64,000 nucleotides of DNA from Arthrobacter ruber (lineage in GTDB: Bacteria > Actinomycetota > Actinomycetes > Actinomycetales > Micrococcaceae), in contig NZ_PPTH01000012.1 of NCBI RefSeq assembly GCF_002954225.1, positions 124,001 to 188,000 on the forward strand, in the 5' to 3' direction. Below, one piece after another: positions 60,119-64,000 of the stretch; the stretch's first letter is position 1; the number at the start of each line of letters is the position of its first letter. Below the pieces are notes generated by a model. The model made no database searches and had not been told where the DNA came from. It worked only from the letters and a program-made list of their open reading frames with translations. A program made the position numbers and the translations under genes.

Positions 60119-60415
60119 TCAGGCCCTCCAGCCGAGGACTGCACCGCCGGTCACCATCGCACTGAACAACGTGGCGAGCGACACCGCGGGCACAAGAAGG
60201 ACCCAGTAGGAGCGATGCAGCATCAACCTGACGCCGATGTAGGTCATGACCGCCCACCACCCAAGAAACAAAGCTACAGCCCAGGGCGGGGCGGCAAGGC
60301 CGCTGATCAGGGAGAGATATCCGACCCCAAGCTGCGCCACAGCAGCGCAGGCGGCCACCACTACGAAAAGCACAAGACTTCCGCCATGCCTGACAGCCGG
60401 CGAGGGATGGTGCAT
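60119..60415 (-). CDS. Small membrane protein
   Basis: A 98-residue three-helix protein (SLVLFVVVAACAAVAQLGVGY, PWAVALFLGWWAVMTYIGV, WVLLVPAVSLATLFSAM). TAGACT lies exactly 6 bases before ATG 60415, so it is leaderless. Function unknown. Confidence 0.7.
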   Translation of the reverse strand: MHHPSPAVRHGGSLVLFVVVAACAAVAQLGVGYLSLISGLAAPPWAVALFLGWWAVMTYIGVRLMLHRSYWVLLVPAVSLATLFSAMVTGGAVLGWRA

Positions 60416-60662
60416 ACCTCAAGTCTATTGGGCCTCAGAGCTGAAGGTGCTGCAGCCAGGACACCACTTCACAGGGAAGGGCCAGTTCGCTTTGTCAGTG
60501 CCCGCAGCTCCACCCTGCAACGGACGGGCTCGAGGGTAGCGGCGCCGTCGTCGTGTGCCTGCCACGAGTCGGCCGAAGGGGCCGGGTTAGAGTCGTGGGA
60601 GCCCTTGATGAAAGCAGGATCCGATCTTCCGCCGTATTCCACGTAGCAGTGTTCCCCTTGCT

Positions 60663-62393
60663 GTGGCGATAGTCCTTGTCATGACCGGTTGCACATCGGG
60701 TCAGTCACCCATGCCGACCGTCAGTGAATCGGCGGCGGACGCCGATCCCTCGGTGGTGCTTGCGGCCCCCGCGGCCGGCACGCGCGAGGTTCTGGCGGGC
60801 ACCGGCGGGCAGACCTCCCTCGAGATGAGCCGCGCGCTGTTCGACACCAGTCCTGCCGTCGTGGTGTTCGTCCGTCAGGCGGAGACTGTTCCTGATGTCG
60901 CGGACGCCGCTCTCATAACGGCTGTCAGTGCTGCGGTAGGTCTGCGCGTTCCCCTGCTGGTCGTAGGGCCGGGAGGGTCAGATGCCTCAGAGGCTATGGC
61001 TGAACTCGACCGCCTCAAGGCTGAGACGGTCGTCGGGTATGGTGATGCGACGGCGGACTGGACTGCCCTGGCCGGGCAGCGAGCCCTCGTCATCGGTCCT
61101 ACCGGGGAGACCGATTTCGCCGCCGTCCTGAACCTGTCGGTCACCCCGGTTTCTGTTCCGGAGACGGACGTCGCTGCCGCAGTGAGTGAGCTTGATGCGA
61201 GCGAGCCACGCCTGATCACCCTGCAACCCCGTCACGGAGCAGCTCCCGCACCGCAGCAGGGCGGACCGGCTGCAACCGCCCGCCCCACGCCCACGGCCCC
61301 CGCCCACTCGGCACTGGTGGAATCCGCCACGACAGAGAAGGTCCCACGCTTCACACCTGCGGGCCGAGCAACGGACGCCCTGATTCTGGTGACTCATTCC
61401 TCTGCTGTAGCACCGCTGGCCACGGCACGGGCTGCAGGCGCTGATGTCCAGATGGTCGCCGACGCGGACCCACGATCGACCAGCAGGGCGATAGATGCCA
61501 TCCGGTCCAACGCCGGCCATGCGGTATTCGCGATCGGTGATTCGTTCGGCTCCCGGGATACCTTCGCCCAGCGGGTTCGTGTTGCGGCAACAGCACCCCA
61601 ATTAGCGGGCGGTGGCCAGACAGTATTTCCCGGCCGTCGGATGGTGGCCCTGTACGGGCACCCCAGCGGCCCTGCCCTCGGAGCGCTGGGTGAGCAGGGC
61701 ATCGACGAGACGATCGCCCGCGTCAAGGATCTCGCCGCCCAGTACCAGCCGTTCAGCGACGAGCCCGTTGTTCCCGCCCTTGACCTGATTGCCACGGTCG
61801 CCAGCGCGGAGCCCGGCCTCGACGGCGACTATTCGAGCGCGACGTCCATCGAGGTCCTTCGGCCCTGGGTCGACGCCGCCGAGGAACAGGGCGTGTACGT
61901 CGTGCTGGACCTGCAGTCGGGGCGGTCCGATTTCCTGTCCCAGGCCAAGATGTACGAAGAGCTTCTTGCCCGACCGTCCGTCGGGCTCGCACTGGATCCG
62001 GAATGGCGGTTGCTCCCCGGCCAGCAGCCTCTTCAGCAGATCGGCACCGTCAGCACCACGGAGGTCAATGCAACCACCACATGGCTTGCCGACCTGACGC
62101 GGGACCGGCACCTACCCCAGAAGCTCCTCATGATTCACCAGTTCCGCATCGATATGATCAGTGACCGCGCGGCCCTCGACCTCTCACGCACCGAAGTAGC
62201 TGTGACGCTGCACGCTGACGGGCATGGGACTCCGGAGCAGAAACTCGACACCTGGTCGGCGCTGCAAACCGTGTCCCCGGCAGGGGCTTGGCCCTCATGG
62301 AAGAACTTCTACGATGAGGACCAGCCGATGCTGACACCCGAACAGACGTACTCAGTCATCGACCCCAAGCCGTGGCTCATCACCTACCAGTAA
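60663..62393 (+). CDS. Large lipoprotein with repeated Rossmann-like domains
   Basis: A 576-residue secreted protein. The N-terminal half has two repeats of a cell-wall-binding-like unit (PLLVVGPGGSDASEAMAELDRL, VVGYGDATADW) and the C-terminal half a TIM-barrel-like domain (GVYVVLDLQSGRSDFLSQ, LALDPEWRLLPG). The GTG start gives a signal peptide only nine residues long (MAIVLVMTGC). Upstream, ATG 60608 with GGGAG reads MKAGSDL and, if one C near 60628 is removed, joins to RRIPRSSVPLAVAIVLVMTGC, a perfect lipoprotein signal. The gene therefore probably starts at 60608 and carries a frameshift. Confidence 0.72.
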   Translation: MAIVLVMTGCTSGQSPMPTVSESAADADPSVVLAAPAAGTREVLAGTGGQTSLEMSRALFDTSPAVVVFVRQAETVPDVADAALITAVSAAVGLRVPLLVVGPGGSDASEAMAELDRLKAETVVGYGDATADWTALAGQRALVIGPTGETDFAAVLNLSVTPVSVPETDVAAAVSELDASEPRLITLQPRHGAAPAPQQGGPAATARPTPTAPAHSALVESATTEKVPRFTPAGRATDALILVTHSSAVAPLATARAAGADVQMVADADPRSTSRAIDAIRSNAGHAVFAIGDSFGSRDTFAQRVRVAATAPQLAGGGQTVFPGRRMVALYGHPSGPALGALGEQGIDETIARVKDLAAQYQPFSDEPVVPALDLIATVASAEPGLDGDYSSATSIEVLRPWVDAAEEQGVYVVLDLQSGRSDFLSQAKMYEELLARPSVGLALDPEWRLLPGQQPLQQIGTVSTTEVNATTTWLADLTRDRHLPQKLLMIHQFRIDMISDRAALDLSRTEVAVTLHADGHGTPEQKLDTWSALQTVSPAGAWPSWKNFYDEDQPMLTPEQTYSVIDPKPWLITYQ

Positions 62394-62487
62394 CGATCTT
62401 CGCGGGCCATCCAGAGCCCGGCCAGGGCTGACTACTCCAGCCCGTGATGCTAGGCCTCCTTGAGGGCCGCCATAGGATCTGCCGATG

Positions 62488-63924
62488 TCACCATTCCTTG
62501 GTGCTGGTGGCTCCGGAGTGAGGGTCGTCGCCTGAATCGTTTGTCGAACGAGGAGTGGAGCCAGTGGCGGGATGAGGGTCGGGTGGCGCGTCCTTTAGCG
62601 CGTCCTGCCGTGAGGCAACAGGGGTCCGTTCTTCCAGTAGGGAGGAGTGGGCGTGGGCCTCGTCGTACTCCTTCACGTGATCTCCCGCGGGGCGCTGAGC
62701 ATCCGCGCCGTCCACGTTGTCCGGGCTATCCGCTGTATCGCGAGGATCGGGGGTGTTGCTGGGTCCGTGGCCTTGCTCGTCCATGAGGGTGTGGGCTTCG
62801 GCTCGAATGATCTGGTGATCGGTGATGTCCTCGTCTCGCTCAGCGTTCCACGCTTTGATGCCTGCCCAGGCGACGGCGGTGAGGGGGACGGAGAGAACAG
62901 CGCCGATGATGCCGGCGAGGACGGTACCTGCGGTGAGCGCGACCAGGATGACCAGAGGGTGGACGTTGAGGGTGTGGCCCATGACGACGGGCTGCAGGAA
63001 GTTCCCCTCGAGCTGATTGACGAGGACGACGACACCTAGGACGATCAGGGCGGTCACGGGTCCGTTGGTGACCAGGGCGACGACGGTGGCGAGGGCTCCG
63101 GCCAGTGTCGCGCCGACCAGCGGGATGAACGCTCCGATGAATACGATCGCAGCCAGCGGCAGGGCTAGCGGTACTCCGAGGATGACCAGGGCGAGGCCGA
63201 TGAAGAATGCGTCGACAGCTGCGACGATCGCTGTTCCGCGGACGTACCCGCCGAGCACCGCTACGCTCTGGTCTCCGACTTTCCGCGCCTTGACCAGGCG
63301 GGTTCCCTTGAAGGCCCGAAGGACGAACGCCCAGATCTTCTCGCCGTCCTTGAGGAAGAAGAACAGGATGACCACCAGCAGCAGCAACCCGGTGATGAAA
63401 TTCGTGGCCGCACTGAGCCCGGCCAGCGCGGTGGTGCCGGCGGTGCTGCTGGTGACGAAATCTGCGGCAGCTTCCCGGAGGGCGTTCAGTTGCCCGTCAT
63501 TCACGGGGATGGGCCCGTCCTGCACGAAATCGATGAGCTGGTTCACGCCCTGTCCGGCGCTGCTGACGAGGGTGTCGGTCTGTCCGATGACGGCGAACAC
63601 GACCCCTGTCAGGAAGCCACCGATGAGCGAGAGCAGAAGGGCGAAGGACACCCCTGTCGCCAGGGAACTCGACCAACCCTTACGCCGCAGCCAGGACACG
63701 AAGGGTCCTATCGCCGACGCCAGGATCAGCGCCAGCAGCAGCGGGATGACGACCAGGCGGACCTGGACCAGGGCGTAGACCACCACGGTGAACAGGGCCA
63801 GCAGGACGAGCACCTGGATCGCCTTGTGAGCTGCGCGCCCCAGCGGACCTCCCCAGGGGTCCGCCATGGTGGGTGGACGGACGATCGCTTGTCGTGGAGC
63901 TGGTTGCGAAGTGGTAGAGCTCAT
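62488..63924 (-). CDS. AI-2E family transporter
   Basis: A 478-residue protein with eight or so membrane helices in the AI-2E/PerM arrangement (LVVIPLLLALILASAIGPFV, GLLLLVVILFFFLKDG, ALATVVALVTNGPVTALIVLGVVVLVNQLEGN). The family includes an autoinducer-2 exporter and sodium/proton exchangers. A long charged, proline-rich C-terminal tail of about 110 residues (AEAHTLMDEQGHG and beyond) is likely cytosolic and disordered. It reads toward the lipoprotein gene from the right edge. Confidence 0.9.
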   Translation of the reverse strand: MSSTTSQPAPRQAIVRPPTMADPWGGPLGRAAHKAIQVLVLLALFTVVVYALVQVRLVVIPLLLALILASAIGPFVSWLRRKGWSSSLATGVSFALLLSLIGGFLTGVVFAVIGQTDTLVSSAGQGVNQLIDFVQDGPIPVNDGQLNALREAAADFVTSSTAGTTALAGLSAATNFITGLLLLVVILFFFLKDGEKIWAFVLRAFKGTRLVKARKVGDQSVAVLGGYVRGTAIVAAVDAFFIGLALVILGVPLALPLAAIVFIGAFIPLVGATLAGALATVVALVTNGPVTALIVLGVVVLVNQLEGNFLQPVVMGHTLNVHPLVILVALTAGTVLAGIIGAVLSVPLTAVAWAGIKAWNAERDEDITDHQIIRAEAHTLMDEQGHGPSNTPDPRDTADSPDNVDGADAQRPAGDHVKEYDEAHAHSSLLEERTPVASRQDALKDAPPDPHPATGSTPRSTNDSGDDPHSGATSTKEW

Positions 63925-64000
63925 GAGCAGTGGCCTTTCGGTCCGGTCCGGGTCGGTGCTGAGCTGCGTGAATGACGCTGCTCATTCAAGGCCAAAACGA

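Noticed and set aside
1-64000. CRISPR array, integrase, transposase, rRNA or tRNA genes
   Set aside because: None seen; repeats found are too short, too few or too diverged for an array.

Overview
The window looks like a high-GC actinobacterial chromosome, most likely from the Arthrobacter group (Micrococcaceae). The evidence is the conserved block polA - acetyltransferase - rpsA - coaE - uvrB - terC on the minus strand, a four-repeat ribosomal protein S1 of about 490 residues, a Pol I lacking the first proofreading aspartate, a stand-alone LigD-type polymerase, and many start codons lying 6-7 bases after a TANNNT box (leaderless transcripts).

Region 1 (1-22970) is dense, very GC-rich core chromosome: an MBL-hydrolase tail, trans-aconitate methyltransferase-like gene, Ski2-like helicase, GNAT, S33 peptidase, terC behind a probable yybP-ykoY manganese riboswitch, uvrB, coaE with a cut-down GrpB-like tail, recQ, an RlmG-like methyltransferase, rpsA, an Eis-like acetyltransferase, polA, a PaaI thioesterase, small lipoprotein and membrane genes, a lone response regulator, and a LigD polymerase domain. 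It covers replication, repair, ribosome function and CoA synthesis.

Region 2 (about 22970-39400) is accessory and visibly lower in GC. It holds two EamA exporters, each divergent from its own regulator (XRE-cupin and LysR), a decayed SUFU/DUF600-like immunity locus, a GH26 lipoprotein glycosidase, a cytosolic-type 5'-nucleotidase behind a tandem-repeat leader, and many small lipoproteins and membrane proteins, mostly leaderless single-gene units.

Region 3 (39400-64000) is made of self-contained regulatory and transport modules: PadR - ABC ATPase - FtsX-like permease; two divergent ECF sigma operons with membrane partner proteins; glutaminase; PadR - membrane protein; ABC ATPase - DUF6297-like membrane protein; TetR divergent from two membrane proteins over a clear operator; a DHFR-like reductase; a four-gene small membrane/lipoprotein operon; an AAA ATPase abutting a truncated MerR gene; a large lipoprotein; and an AI-2E family transporter. 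Several genes here carry apparent single-base frameshifts, nonsense codons or truncations, so either the region is decaying or the sequence has indel errors.

I saw no rRNA, tRNA, CRISPR array, intact transposase or integrase. No complete new defence system is evident. The most unusual items are the decayed SUFU/DUF600-like locus, the paired ECF loci, the diverged 114-bp direct repeat exactly 19,350 bp apart, and the cluster of broken small secreted or membrane genes.
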